A DNA stretch of 64,000 nucleotides, from assembly GCA_022575985.1 (NCBI GenBank), contig JAKSXM010000238.1, positions 10,372,001 through 10,436,000 of the forward strand, in the 5' to 3' direction. This DNA is from Anagrus nilaparvatae (Eukaryota; Arthropoda; Insecta; Hymenoptera; Mymaridae). A program made the position numbers and the translations under genes. Position 1 is the stretch's first letter. The number at the start of each line of letters is the position of its first letter. Shown in pieces: positions 35,319 through 49,283 of this stretch. A model generated the notes under the pieces. It searched no databases, was not told where the DNA came from, and saw only the letters and a program-made list of their open reading frames with translations.

Positions 35319-38300
35319 TAGTTAGCCACAAATAGTATTATTTGTATTCAAAACTATTTAATATTTTATTACGATAATTAATATGTTTAACATTTTTGGA
35401 TGTTCTTTGCATTTCTTCGGTTTGTTTTTAACATTTTGGCCCAAATTGAAAGGTTTTATGTGGAAAATTGTCAGATTTTTTATTTTTTCAAATTTTTCGT
35501 TGTTTTGTACTGAAAAAGGTTAAAAACAGTTTGAAACTTTAATCAATATGGTTCACTAAGTCAGAAACTGGAAAAAACCTGATAAAATGTATTTAAACGA
35601 ATTTTGAAATTATTATATTTTTACAACTTCAGGCTTTATTTGCATAAAACCATTTGAATTGGTTGAAAATTGTCATTATTTTCAAAAACTGACATTTTCT
35701 GTATAAATTGCCTTGGGAGTTGAATTACAGCCAACTTGGCGGCTACTCTTCCTCTGTATTTCATTTTCTTCCTGTTATTCTAGATAAAGAATATTTTTAA
35801 CGTAACATCCACTTGTAATCATTAATCTTACGTACATAAACTATGAATAATGTCCACTACTGTACCCCACAACAGGGGGCTTGGAGTGACAAACTTGGTT
35901 TTTGTATGTGACAAGGAAGTCGAACTACTGGACATTTGTCTTATTTATAATTTATTGTAAACTACTTAATAAATTATTTTTTTTAATTTTCAGCTTTTTT
36001 AAAGTTTTGTGCATTATTGAACATCTTTGTTTGTAATTAGTTACATAAAAGTTTGGGAAAAAATTAATTTGTTTTTCTAAAAACATTTTTTTGGGGATAA
36101 AACTCTGAGCTATCAAGCAAGTAGTTGAAATACATAATAATTCCCCCAGACATTGATTTTAGTTTTTTTTTATTTAAAACACCAATATTTTAAAAATTTT
36201 GTCACAATTTTAATTTTAAAACCACTTTTTCTTGAAAATTTACTTTGATCCCCTAAACTAAACCTGCAAAAAAACTTGTTAATCACCTAATTTTGTTAAA
36301 ATTTCTGGTTAATCAAGTTATATCCTAAATTTCTGAATAAATTTTTCAAACAATAGAAACTTATTATGTGAGAATGTACTAAAACTAGACAATTGATCTA
36401 GATTCACAATTTTTGTTAGTAAACCTAATTTTTACCATTTTATCTATATGACCAACAAAATAATTAAATAAGTAAATTAACCTTATCAACAGCAAAAAAA
36501 AATTCAAAAAATCTTTTAAAAAAATTATTGAAACAATTCTTAATTACCCATAAACTAATTTTCATTAATTTCATGATACTCAGAGTATTATTACAATAAT
36601 TTATTACACACAAAAGATCCTTATCTACAAATGTTGGCTTTTAAACATAAAAAAAAAATGGGAGGGTTAATAATTTCTGCAAAATGAATATGCATTCATA
36701 ATATAAAATTTCAGTAGACTTAAGCATCTCTTTTGAATAGAAAAATGAGATATACATGTGAAATAAGTTAAATGAAAATTCATATGCACTTTAATTATAC
36801 TAAATATTATCAGATTGCATCTTCTTTTTTATTTTTTTAGTAAAACATGCATAAATATAAATAACAAAGATTTTTAAAACTGATGTTAGTAGTTCTCACT
36901 CCCTTTTATTTTTTATGTGTATTCTCATTGACTTGATACGTATAGTACTGTGCTAAATTTTTTTTGAAACAAACAGGTCGACAACCCCTAGAATTTTTTT
37001 TTTTTGTATATAAAACTCTTTTCTATTTTTTATGTTTGAATGCATAATGGACAAACTCTTGTATATTACTTTTTTTTATTATTATGTTATAGTTCATGAA
37101 ACATCAAGTACTATTAAAAAATTTTTTTTTTTAACAATCTTTAAAATCTATCGTTTATGTTTGCTAAGTTAAAAGAGATAAAAGGAAATGTTTGATAATA
37201 AAAGATGTAAATGCCAAAATTATTAAAATAAATGAATTCATTTTATATATACTCTTTTTGTTTTTTTTGTTTTATATTATGCATTTAGTTTTTGAATTTT
37301 AAAAATTTAATTTATATTGGACCTCGGCTAGTTTTTATGAAATTCAAAGGGTTTAAATTTTCAGATTCAAAAAAATCTGGACAAACGGGTTTTAAAAAAT
37401 CATAATTTTTAGGACTTAAAAATGCATATTATGGATTTTGTAAATTTTTTAATTTTGCTGAAAATATTAGGCAATGCCCTAAAAAAATTATCAATTTTTC
37501 AATTACGAAAATTTTTTGTTTGTTTGCGTTAGAAAAAATTTATAACTTTAAAAAATTAGTTAGATAAAAATAGATATAGGCTCAATTTATCCATTAGGTA
37601 AGATTTTTAGACCAAAATAATCAATTTATGATTTGCTACCAAATTAACCCCTTCACCCTCAGCTTAGACTTCCTTGAAAGGGTTAAAATAATAATATAAA
37701 ATAAATATTTATTAACATTTTAAAATTCATTCTACTTCAGGGTTTGATATAACAAATTTAATGGGTGGTAGGTAAAAAAGGGTTTTGGAAATGAGAATAT
37801 CCTCCCCGATTATCTAGAAGGTGAGATTTTTGGCCCAAAAATATTCAGTATTTTATACCGTAAATTTTGTCTTTCCAAAAAATGTCAATTAGGCATGTAT
37901 GTATTACACAGCTTGCAGCTGTCAAATTTGATTAAAACCACAAATACCCTGAGATCAAAATAAATCACATTTGAATACCTACATCATAATTAAGAATTAT
38001 TATTTAAAACAAACACATAAATCTTTCAAATATTTATTAGTTTATAATTTATAGCATAAACTTAAAAATAAAATTTTAATTTAACAATAAATTTTCATAT
38101 TTAACAAATTTATAAAATTTAAAGAATAATATATCAACTTATTTTATGTAAATTCAGTTCTGTTTAGAAAAATTTTTTAAGATTTTTTATATTTATAAAA
38201 ATAATTTAAGCCATAAAAAAGGCATGAGTTATAAATAATAAAACCTGTCATATAAAATCCAAAAAATGCAAAATTTTATTTTTCATATTAAATTAGGATA

Positions 38301-39650
38301 AAACTCTATAAAATTTTAGAAAACAGAATTAACAGGATAAAAAAATCAGGTCAACCGGAAATGAATCGTTCGTTATTTTAAAAACACTCAAAAAAAACGT
38401 TAGAGTCCTTAAATACCCGCATAAATGAATCAAGTGTATCAGTAAGGTGAGTCTAAATTTTTCTCTGGCTCTCATATCCAAAAGCTCTTTCACAAATTAA
38501 AATTATAATAAATCAAACTCAATTTTACAATTGAATAACTTAATAATTAATTATACTCTACCTAAAAAATATTTTTTATAAAATCTTGTTTGCAATCGTC
38601 TCGGTGATAACGTCACACTGAAACAGAAATAAAAATGCAAAAAATTAATTACAACAATTAAAAATTTGTATATTATTGTAAATATGACCTGGCGCCTCTC
38701 TATTAAAAAAAGCTACCTAGCATAAAAGAGTTAAAAAAAAATTAAGAAGAGACCACTATGCGAATCGAGTATTTCAATGTTTTACACATTGAGTGTGACG
38801 GTTTCCCACGACACCCTATTTTTTTATTTTTCAATTCATGTACATAATAACTGTTATACATACTGGGAACGATTATACTTGTGTGCAAATGTATATATAT
38901 ATAAATATGTGTCTTTATACTATAAGGGTGAACTTTTTATAATTTTTGCAAAAAAAAATTTATTTGATCCTGAAGGTATAAATTAAAAAAAGAGAGGAGT
39001 TTTATACATCAGGTACTTATAACACTTGTTACCTAAGGGATGTTTTAAGGTATTAAAATGTGTGAATATTAAGGGAACTTATTTGTATTTATATAGGATG
39101 ATTTTTTATTTTATGTGAAAATTGAAATCACATATGTTTTTCTGTACTGCAGGTAGTTATTTTTTGAATGTTTAATTATTTCTATTTTTAAATTTATGAA
39201 TAATTTAATGAAATATTTTTTTTATATTTGCACGCAATTTGTTAATAATATTTGTTAGTTTAAAAAATACGTGAGTAGAAAAATAACGATTAATTTATTT
39301 AAAAATAATGCACAGTCAAGTGTATCAAAAATTAAAATTTTAATATTTATAATGACATTGTAAAGTATTATTTTAAACTTGCAATGATTGTATTGATTTT
39401 AAAAATATTGATAAAATCAAAATATATTTTACAAAATGTGAAGCAATAATTATTTTTTAATTTAATTTTTTTATTTTAATTTATTTAAATTAATATAAGG
39501 GACGGTGGTCTCATCCATCCGACAATAGTGAAAGAAAATTCTTCAAAGGAACCTTAAGTAACATATACGTTTAGAACAGTAATCTATCTATACATTATAC
39601 TATAAATTTATATTTTTAATTCAGATACGAAAATATATTTGAGTTAGATA

Positions 39651-39689
39651 CTTATATACTCTCGAAAAGTCATTTCGTTTGCGAGAATT
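39651..39689 (-). promoter_or_regulatory. PSEA+TATA snRNA-type promoter (copy C)
   Basis: Minus strand ATTCTCGCAAACGAAATGAC from 39688, identical to copy A's core, with TATATAAG at 39658 (30 bp). Predicted start is near 39626. Its upstream flank has AATATTGATAT and ATTAACTAT blocks like those upstream of A, B and D. The G+C-richer segment at 39500-39530 would lie in the transcript. Confidence 0.68.
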
Positions 39690-40567
39690 ATATTACTCAG
39701 ATAGTTAATCATATGAACTGTTAGTATAACAGTATAGGTATATAAAGTATTAAATTGAAAATGTATAAAATCAATTTATTAAAAACAAAAGATATCAATA
39801 TTAATATAGTTATAATAAAAATTTCAATTAATATACTTTTACGAGTACTTTTAATTATACTTTAATGTAAAAAAGACATAAAAAGGCAAGTAATTATAAA
39901 ATTTTTACGACTTTAATAATATTTGCCGAAATCAGAATTTTTCGAAATTTTTATCCGGTAAAATTCTGGCCAAAATTAGCCCAGATCGTAGAAATTTTGT
40001 TGCAATTATGTTACTTTTTTTAGGATTCGCCAATAATCCAACATATCAAGCTACTCTTTTTTACCGTGTAGATAATAAAATTTCTGTATAAAAAATATTT
40101 TAATTACGACTTAAAAATATAAATAAATAAATATTATCATTTTATATAAAAATTTATTATAAAATGTCTTACCTTGAACCCTCTTACATAAAATAAACAT
40201 ATAAAAATTTTGACGTAATAAAAATATTTAAAACTACTCAATCCGCATTTATCGCCTGTTAAATAACTGAAAATTCGGAAATAATAAATAAATAAATTTT
40301 GTTTTATATAAATTTTAAAAAACACAACAAACATTTTGCTCCAATTAAAACAGCCAAAAAAAAAATGACATATTTTTATTAAAAAAAATTGAAAATTATG
40401 TTAATTAATATTAGCACATTGTATATCTTATGATATACAAGAAAAAAATTTTGTTATCATTTTAAAACGAAGGTATAAATTCGATAGAATTTCATTTTAT
40501 ATTTTTAATAATTAAAGGTATTTGAAAAGTGTTTCATGTGTGGTTTTAGTTAGTCTAATTTTGTAAA

Positions 40568-43500
40568 ATGTATTTATTATTGTTATTGTTTTCTTTTATT
40601 TTAGCCATTAATGTAAGTTATTTTTTCATTATATTTGGTAATTCTTTGTTTTTAATTTAGTCTTTTTTAGATAAAAATGTTAATTTATTTAAATTAAGTT
40701 AAACGTATCAGATTTCAGTTGTATAAGTAAATATAAATTGTGCTAAAAATAAAATAATTATTTTAACAACGAAGATTTCTTCTGTTGTTAAATATTCAGA
40801 AAATCTGCTAAGTCCTTTCTACACCAGATTAAAAGTCGATATTAAATTTAGTCTAGCATTATAAGTTTTATAGTCTAGTTGGGGGTTATTCACGATTAAT
40901 CGTCAAAAATTCCTTTCTACATCCATTAGACCTTAAAATTCATATCTTATGAATTAAAATTTTAACAAAGTTTCATCATTTTTATTATTATGTACTGATT
41001 TTGATCTTTTGGTCCCTTTTATTTATTATGAAAAATAGTCGCATTACGCCTTTTTCAGCCATATTTGCGTATTTCTTAGATTTGACTGTTCCAAAGTATA
41101 TTTTTGAATGTACCTAAAAATATTATGTTCAAAAAATTTTAGAAACCATTAGGCTAATTTAGTTGATAAAAAAATTTTTTAAAATACCGATGCAATCATT
41201 TTGTTAAAAAAGAGCAGAAAATTTTGTGCACTAAAGATTTTTTTCACTTACCCCAAGCAAAAAAATCTTCAGTGTGATTTATTACGCTAAAAAAGTCCCT
41301 GTGGAGACGTCAATGGATTCGAAACTTAATTGACATTACTAAACTGAATTTATTTCTTGCCACAAGTGGAATTTTTTCGTTAGCCTCTTTCCGTTTGTCT
41401 CTATCGGATTTCTGCTCAAATAATTGCAAATGAACTGGAACGCAAAGAAAATTGGAAGAATTATTTTTTTTTTCACGTTTCAAGTCACTTACAATCGTTT
41501 GAACAAGAAAAAAAATTCCATTTCCCACAAGCGGAATTCCGCTACCTGTTAACACAATAATTCCTCTTGCCGCAAACCTATTTTTTTTGTCAGTGTATAT
41601 AATTTTTTTAAAATCCAAAATATACTTTATCTCAAAATATTTAGTACTAGCGAAATCATGGAACCTTAAATTATTTAGATTTCCACATGAATTGAGTTAA
41701 AATCGACCTATTTTTAAAATTATAGTTACTCAAAGATAAAGACAATTTAAATAAACATGAAATTAAATTTTTACAGGCAGAATATAACAATTTAAACTAC
41801 GCATCAAAACCACTAATAAGGCATAAAAGATGGTTTTGGAGCAGCAATACAAAAAATGACCAGGTTAAAAATGATAAAAAATTAGAATTTTTAATAAATC
41901 CAAAAATAATAACAAAAAACTTAATCGATCAAGCAAATAAAATAGAATTGAATTTTGAAATCGCTGCATTAAATGCTGAGAGAATTTTGGATAAAGTAAG
42001 AGACGATACGTTAATGCAAAATAATGAAAAGTTTAGAGCTTTGTACAACAGTTATCAGCCTGTAAGTTCTAAATTATTGATTTTTTAGTTAAGTTTGAAT
42101 TTTACTCGTAAAAATATTTGAGATAAAAATTTTCAAGCAAATATTTAACCAAACAGCGCAATTAATAAAATATGATAAAAATTAAAATATTAAATATATA
42201 AACTTAATCAATATTTGATATATTTAATATAAATAAATGATGTAAAATTTTTGATGATTTCATTGAATTTTTGTAAATTGAATATTGTAATTTTATTCAA
42301 TTTATTAAATTCTTAATTTAATTTATTTCCTTCTTATTAGAATTGTCATATTTACGTATTTACTTTTCAAATTCATTAAAATCATAATTATTTTTTCATG
42401 TTATCTTAAGATACAATTAAAAAAATGCACTGTTCAAACTAGGGGTGTGCGGTTTCACGACCCGAAGCATCGGATCGGTCCTGGATTTTTTCGGGTCGGG
42501 TTGGGTCGGTCATCGGGTATTCCCGAAAAGTTTCCGAGGTTCAAAGGTACAGTTTTTTCATCTTAAATTTCCCTGGCATTATGATTAAATGAATCTTATG
42601 CCGGGAATTTTTCGTTCACACTTAAAGCACATGACAACCGATGATGATTTTCTTTCGGTTATTTTCAATACAGAACATCGAAAAACAACCGATGATGACT
42701 TTCTTACGGTTGTTTTCAATACAGAAAATCGAAAAACAACCGATGATGACTCTCTTACGGTTGTTTTCAATACAGAAAATCGAAAAACAACCGATGATGA
42801 CTCTCTTACGGTTGTTTTCAATACAGAACGTCGAAAAACAACCGATGATGACTCTCTTACGGTTGTTTTCAATACAGAACGTCGAAAAACAACCGATGAT
42901 GACTCTCTTACGGTTGTTTTCAATACAGAACGTCGAAAAACAACCGATGATGACTCTCTTACGGTTGTTTTCAATACAGAAAGTCGAAAAACAACCGATG
43001 ATGACTCTCTTACGGTTGTTTTCAATACAGAAAGTCGAAAAACAACCGATGATGACTCTCTTACGGTTGTTTTCAATACAGAAAGTCGAAAAACAACCGA
43101 TGATGACTCTCTTACGGTTGTTTTCAATACAGAAAGTCGAAAAACAACCGATGATGACTCTCTTACGGTTGTTTTCAATACAGAAAGTCGAAAAACAACC
43201 GATGATGACTCTCTTACGGTTGTTTTCAATACAGAAAGTCGAAAAACAACCGATGATGACTCTCTTACGGTTGTTTTCAATACAGAAAGTCGAAAAACAA
43301 CCGATGATGACTCTCTTACGGTTGTTTTCAATACAGAAAGTCGAAAAACAACCGATGATGACTCTCTTACGGTTGTTTTCAATACAGAAAGTCGAAAAAC
43401 AACCGATGATGACTCTCTTACGGTTGTTTTCAATACAGAAAGTCGAAAAACAACCGATGATGACTCTCTTACGGTTGTTTTCAATACAGAAAGTCGAAAA

Positions 43501-46369
43501 ACAACCGATGATGACTCTCTTACGGTTGTTTTCAATACAGAAAGTCGAAAAACAACCGATGATGACTCTCTTACGGTTGTTTTCAATACAGAAAGTCGAA
43601 AAACAACCGATGATGACTCTCTTACGGTTGTTTTCAATACAGAAAGTCGAAAAACAACCGATGATGACTCTCTTACGGTTGTTTTCAATACAGAAAGTCG
43701 AAAAACAACCGATGATGACTCTCTTACGGTTGTTTTCAATACAGAAAGTCGAAAAACAACCGATGATGACTCTCTTACGGTTGTTTTCAATACAGAAAGT
43801 CGAAAAACAACCGATGATGACTCTCTTACGGTTGTTTTCAATACAGAAAGTCGAAAAACAACCGATGATGACTCTCTTACGGTTGTTTTCAATACAGAAA
43901 GTCGAAAAACAACCGATGATGACTCTCTTACGGTTGTTTTCAATACAGAAAGTCGAAAAACAACCGATGATGACTCTCTTACGGTTGTTTTCAATACAGA
44001 AAGTCGAAAAACAACCGATGATGACTCTCTTACGGTTGTTTTCAATACAGAAAGTCGAAAAACAACCGATGATGACTCTCTTACGGTTGTTTTCAATACA
44101 GAAAGTCGAAAAACAACCGATGATGACTCTCTTACGGTTGTTTTCAATACAGAAAGTCGAAAAACAACCGATGATGACTCTCTTACGGTTGTTTTCAATA
44201 CAGAAAGTCGAAAAACAACCGATGATGACTCTCTTACGGTTGTTTTCAATACAGAAAGTCGAAAAACAACCGATGATGACTCTCTTACGGTTGTTTTCAA
44301 TACAGAAAGTCGAAAAACAACCGATGATGACTCTCTTACGGTTGTTTTCAATACAGAAAGTCGAAAAACAACCGATGATGACTCTCTTACGGTTGTTTTC
44401 AATACAGAAAGTCGAAAAACAACCGATGATGACTCTCTTACGGTTGTTTTCAATACAGAAAGTCGAAAAACAACCGATGATGACTCTCTTACGGTTGTTT
44501 TCAATACAGAAAGTCGAAAAACAACCGATGATGACTCTCTTACGGTTGTTTTCAATACAGAAAGTCGAAAAACAACCGATGATGACTCTCTTACGGTTGT
44601 TTTCAATACAGAAAGTCGAAAAACAACCGATGATGACTCTCTTACGGTTGTTTTCAATACAGAAAATCGAAAAACAACCGATGATGACTCTCTTACGGTT
44701 GTTTTCAATACAGAAAGTCGAAAAACAACCGATGATGACTCTCTTACGGTTGTTTTCAATACAGAAAGTCGAAAAACAACCGATGATGACTCTCTTACGG
44801 TTGTTTTCAATACTGAAAATCGAAAAACAACCGATGATGACTCTCTTACGGTTGTTTTCAATACAGAAAATCGAAAAACAACCGATGATGACTCTCTTAC
44901 GGTTGTTTTCAATACAGAAAGTCGAAAAACAACCGATGATGACTCTCTTACGGTTGTTTTCAATACTGAAAATCGAAAAACAACCGATGATGACTCTCTT
45001 ACGGTTGTTTTCAATACAGAAAATCGAAAAACAACCGATGATGACTCTCTTACGGTTGTTTTCAATACAGAAAGTCGAAAAACAACCGATGATGACTCTC
45101 TTACGGTTGTTTTCAATACAGAAAGTCGAAAAACAACCGATGATGACTCTCTTACGGTTGTTTTCAATACAGAAAGTCGAAAAACAAAAACAACCGATGA
45201 TGATTTTCTTTCGGTTGTTTTCAATATAGAAAAACAAAAAACAACCGAGATGATTTTTAAAAAACTGTACCTTCGAACCTTGGAAACTTTCCTGGAATAC
45301 CCTAAGACCGACTCGACCCGACCCGAAAAAATCCAGGACCGTCCCGAAGCTCGGGACGTTTTTTTTGCTTTTTTTCTCCGGTATAACGGAGAATTCGGAA
45401 ACCGCACACCCCTAGTTCAAACACTAATTAATAAATAAAAAAATTTAGATTGAAGATAAAATAAATCGTATGATAGAAAATGTCGATGAAAAAGAAACGA
45501 ATGTAACAGAATGTAAAAGCCTTGGAAGGGCATTACGTGAATCTGGTCAAGCAATGATAAGTAACACAACAGAATGCATAATAAGTAAAATTGAAGAAGG
45601 ACGTAATTATATCAAAGATATTATTTATAGAGTTCATAAAGTTGTTGGATATGTTAAAGAAATATTAGAAAATAATGAAAATTGTGTCGATAGATATTCT
45701 GGAGTTGTCAATTTTATTAATAATGTCGTTTGTGTTTCAATTGTAAGTTTTATTATTTTTATCAATACTTTTTTTTTTATTATTTTCATGCATTAGTAAT
45801 TTTGATGTATGATCATTCATAAGTGAAGGCTACAGGATTTTCATCAATGCTTGATTGATTGCTTATGCTCATTCAAGTAAAAAATAATGTATGGCCAAAA
45901 AAAGTTTGCTTTGTATAGTCGTTCATATTTTTAGATTACCCTCAAATTTAACTAAATATTTAGGATGCTGTAAAATGCAGTCTCTAAAGTTTTTCATTTA
46001 GGATCTGTCTATTTAGGGTCTATCTGGGTAATCGAGGTTTCAAAAATATAATAATTTTTCATTTATTAATTTTTATTACAGGCTGGTGTTAAAGTAACTT
46101 GGACAATAGGTAAAGAAATTCCAATAATTGGTGAATCAGTAGCAAAATTAACAGCTTTATTAGCAACATTACAAAATCATTTAGTAACATGTATTCCATT
46201 AACAGTATATCAAACATTTGTTGAACGAGTAAAAATAGTAGCAAAAGAGGTTGTTTTTTGTACATTAAATAATATCAAAAACGATGGCACAAATATTGCT
46301 GCTGATTTTCTGAACAGAGCTGGAAAAAGTTTCAATTTTTTTACAAAAAATTTAAGAAAATCAAAATAA
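40568..46369 (+). CDS. Putative secreted alpha-helical protein, four phase-0 exons
   Basis: I do not recognise the family. Exons 40568-40612, 41777-42061, 45449-45742 and 46082-46369 join cleanly with GT-AG introns, all in phase 0, to give 303 aa. Residues 1-15 (MYLLLLLFSFILAIN) look like a signal peptide ending near the first splice. The three following modules are 95, 98 and 95 codons, polar and helix-prone. Six cysteines are present (two TEC, ENC, VVC, VTC, VFC), an even number that suits disulfides in a secreted protein. The sequence has two N-x-T sites (NVT, NTT). The layout vaguely recalls small insect secreted Cys-containing helical families, but I cannot assign one. Intron 2 (3.4 kb) holds the hAT element with the minisatellite. 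AATAAA follows the stop at 46376-46381. Confidence 0.72.
42440..45414. mobile_element. hAT-type non-autonomous element with 8-bp TSD
   Basis: Ends are TAGGGGTGTGCGGTTTC and its inverted complement, flanked on both sides by the 8-bp direct repeat GTTCAAAC (42432-42439 and 45415-45422). An 8-bp duplication and a YARNG-type end (TAGGG) fit the hAT superfamily. Subterminal arms of about 120-150 bp, rich in TCGGGTCGGG-type sequence, are also inverted. There is no transposase. The centre is replaced by a minisatellite. The element lies within intron 2 of the secreted-protein gene, between intact splice sites. Confidence 0.88.
42634..45243. repeat. 51 tandem copies of a 51-bp minisatellite
   Basis: Period is exactly 51 bp: ACAACCG starts are at 42634, 42685 and, 40 units on, 44674; the last full unit starts at 45190 after one 6-bp insertion. 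This makes 51 units. Within each unit AAAACAACCG and CGGTTGTTTT form a 10-bp inverted pair around a 15-bp loop, so each unit can form a hairpin. The core is homogenised (GAAAGTCG variant), while both ends carry other variants (AATCG, CGTCG, ATTTTCTTTCGG). Because 51 is a multiple of 3 and the unit lacks stops in several frames, four long open frames exist on both strands; none is a gene. Confidence 0.97.
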
Positions 46370-47087
46370 ATGTATAATAAAATTTATCTTTATTTTGTGT
46401 GAGTGTAAATAAATGATATAAAATAGTATATGACGTAGGAAGGTTTGTGAAATTCTGCATTTTAATATAAATAAATTATGGGTGCAGAAATTGAGTGACA
46501 TATTTTTACCAAGCAAAAAATATGTATGTAAATAGCTTTTTTAAATAATTTATACTAGTTTAAATAATCAAATTGCATAATTTAGTAAAATAAAAAATAA
46601 CTGTAAATATATAATAAATATTTTAGGTATAAAATTTTCATGAATGAATGATGAATTAATAATAATTTATCTTTTGTAAAACATTTGTATGTATAAATAA
46701 TTAATTAGATGTTTCTAGTAAAATCTTAATAAATTTAGTTTTTTGTTTACATTTCAGTTTATTATAATATAAGTTTGTTGTTGAATTTTTTAAGACTTGA
46801 ATTTATTTAGATAAAATTCCTCAGCCCAATATTTTAAAATTGTTTTATCATCATATTTTGGGAGCTGTATTTTAGAATGGGTTTAAAATTAAAGTTCAGG
46901 TAAAACATTTGAAGAAATGGAAACTGAAAAATAATTACTGGAAGGTTGCTTGAATTTTGCTTGAATTTGTGAATTTTCAAGTATAATAATTTATGAATAT
47001 TTAAACAAATTCTGGGAGATTCACAAGTTTAAGCAAAATTTAAGTACATCAAGTTAATGATATATACTTTTTGTTTACTTTCATATA

Positions 47088-47815
47088 CAGGGTGAGTCAT
47101 TTTAAACGAAACCCTCAAATATCTCGAAAACAAAACAAAATAATGTTTCATAAAAAAATTGTTAGGGTTAGAGAGGGACATCTTATAGGGGGCGTTAGAT
47201 TTGGGTCTTAGGGCCCTATCAGGTCTAGCAGGTCCCAACTTAATAATTTTAAATAGAAAGTATACTTTTTTATTTCAAACTCAGATTCTGCAGCAAATTT
47301 TAGGTCTAGATACGATTTTGGCTTTAAAAAAATACAAGGCCCATTTTGTAGACCCAAAAATGCTTTTACATGGCTCTAAATGAAAAAACGATGTTTTTTG
47401 TAGTTATTACCATTTTTATTGCATGTTTGTTGAGGAGGAAAACTTTTGTCAATTATTTGAAATTTTGGGCCCTACGGACCTAAATGAGCCCCTTGGGGTC
47501 GTTGTTTCTGGGTAATGCTAAAGTTGATGCAAAATGGGTCTGTAGGACCCAAAATCTCAAATAATCACTATCAGTCTTCCACTACAACATACTTACAAAA
47601 AAAATAGTAGTTATACCTAACAACAATACCTTTTTTTCATTTTCATACTTTCTATTTAAAATTCCTAAGTTGGGTCCTGCTCTACCCGATGGGGTCCTAA
47701 AACCCAATTTTAATTCTTCCTCCTCTAACCCTAACAACTTTTATATGAAATATTTTTCGTTATTTTGCTTTGTTTTCGAGACATTTGAGTGTATTGTTTA
47801 AAATGACCCACCCTG
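47088..47815. mobile_element. TA-flanked MITE with long terminal inverted repeats
   Basis: Ends CAGGGTGAGTCATTTTAAAC and an imperfect complement, flanked by TA on both sides (47086-47087, 47816-47817). Inversion continues inward (AATATCTCGAAAACAAAAC, GTTAGGGTTAGAG). A TA target and a fold-back body fit a Tc1/mariner-type MITE. No coding capacity. Confidence 0.75.
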
Positions 47816-47817
47816 TA

Positions 47818-49283
47818 TGTTGTGCATATGGAAAAAAAGTTTCTTTAAAAGTTTAGATACCCTCAAGCAAAATTACAGTTTTGCATTACTATTAAATAAT
47901 AAAAATGTATTTTGACTTCAGAAACATCCGTACATTATTTTCAATAAGAAAATTGTTCCATATTTTTTCAAACAAATAAGTTTGAAAAATGATGTCAGTA
48001 AATTTAATATATTATAATTATACTATTACATTACAGCACCTAAATAATACAACGCAAAAGTTCATAATGCATAACGTATAGCATATTACAAGGGGCAAAG
48101 TCATTCATATTCTTCGTGAAAATAAGTAATTTTTATTTTTTTAATCTTTCCTTTTTATTATATATTTCAAGGTCAAAAAATATTCTTTATTTTATGTATT
48201 TATTAGGATGTACTTGAACTAATTTCGAGAAAGAAATTTATGTAATTTTTATTTTAAAAGTTATTTTATTTATTTTTTCTATTTTAATTAAAAAATTTAT
48301 TTATTTTTCTAACAAAAGTTTATTTCAGTAAATTTTATTTTGCACCTACAAATTTTTATAGAATTTTATCTGAATGTAATAATTAAATTATTTATTTTAC
48401 AACGTAGTTTCACCATTCAGAAATAAATTTTGTAGTTGATTGACGTAAAATTCAGTCTATACTTTAATTTATTTATGCAAACTATAATATTTGAATTGAA
48501 AGATGAAATCTTTTGTGTAATAGATTAATAATTCTGTAAAATAAATGTCTAAAGCATGTCTAAAAAGATTTTAATTTTAATGATTCATCAGTTTTTATAC
48601 TTTAAATTCTGATATTTAAATTTGGATTAGTGTTTATAATTACAGTGATGAATCAAAAAAATTTTAACATTAATTTATTCTTCGGTGTTAAAATTGTTGT
48701 TTTATATTGAGAGTATTAATTCATAAAATTTTTTAATCTGCATTTTTCTAAATTCCTGGAGGAATCTAAACTTAGGTCAAGGTTAATATCTGCAATTTCA
48801 CCTGCAGGCTCCAATTTTACGAGTATGAAATTTTATGATTCAGTTTAAAACATTTTTCAAGGATCTTCTGTTTTTAAATAACAAAAAACGGTAATAAATC
48901 ACAAGTAAATTTAATTATAAAAAATTTACATAAACAAATTAAATTTAATTAAAATATTTCATTTAAAAAAAAAAAAGGAAGGGACACTAAAATTTCTATG
49001 TGAGTAAACAAGAAAAAGCTTTTATGTATTCATAAAATAACAAAACAACAGAATTCAAATATTTCAATTAATTTAAACACTTAATAACTAAAAAGTCAAA
49101 GCACGAATAAATGTAAATACATAAAAGCTTCTTCGTGCTTTTATATATATAACTTTGAAAATTAACTTATTATTCATTCTTTACAGTTAACAAGATTGTT
49201 GATTCTTTTTCGAAAATTGAATTTCTATTTTTTTTAATTAATTTAAATGTTAATTAATATTTTTTTTATATACTATTCCAAAT
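47818..49283. other. AT-rich spacer, no gene seen
   Basis: No exon, RNA gene or repeat that I can support. Long A/T-rich runs only. Confidence 0.5.

Larger units (their letters stand above)
33729..40567. other. AT-rich intergenic, three snRNA-type promoters only
   Basis: Apart from promoter copies E, F and C (listed separately), I see no coding exon or structured RNA. Several small open frames have compositions rich in Phe, Ile, Lys, Tyr and Asn, expected from AT-rich non-coding DNA. Confidence 0.45.

Noticed and set aside
41310..41618. 102-codon minus-strand frame
   Set aside because: Overlaps repeated CACAAGTGG-like palindromic blocks ending GTCAGTG|TA, more likely a decayed MITE inside intron 1 of the secreted-protein gene.
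42634..45243. CRISPR-like array
   Set aside because: No spacers: the whole 51-bp unit repeats, and the DNA is eukaryotic.
42585..45438. Long repetitive ORFs on both strands as a structural or surface protein gene
   Set aside because: They exist on both strands because of the stop-free 51-bp period and lie inside a hAT element in an intron.
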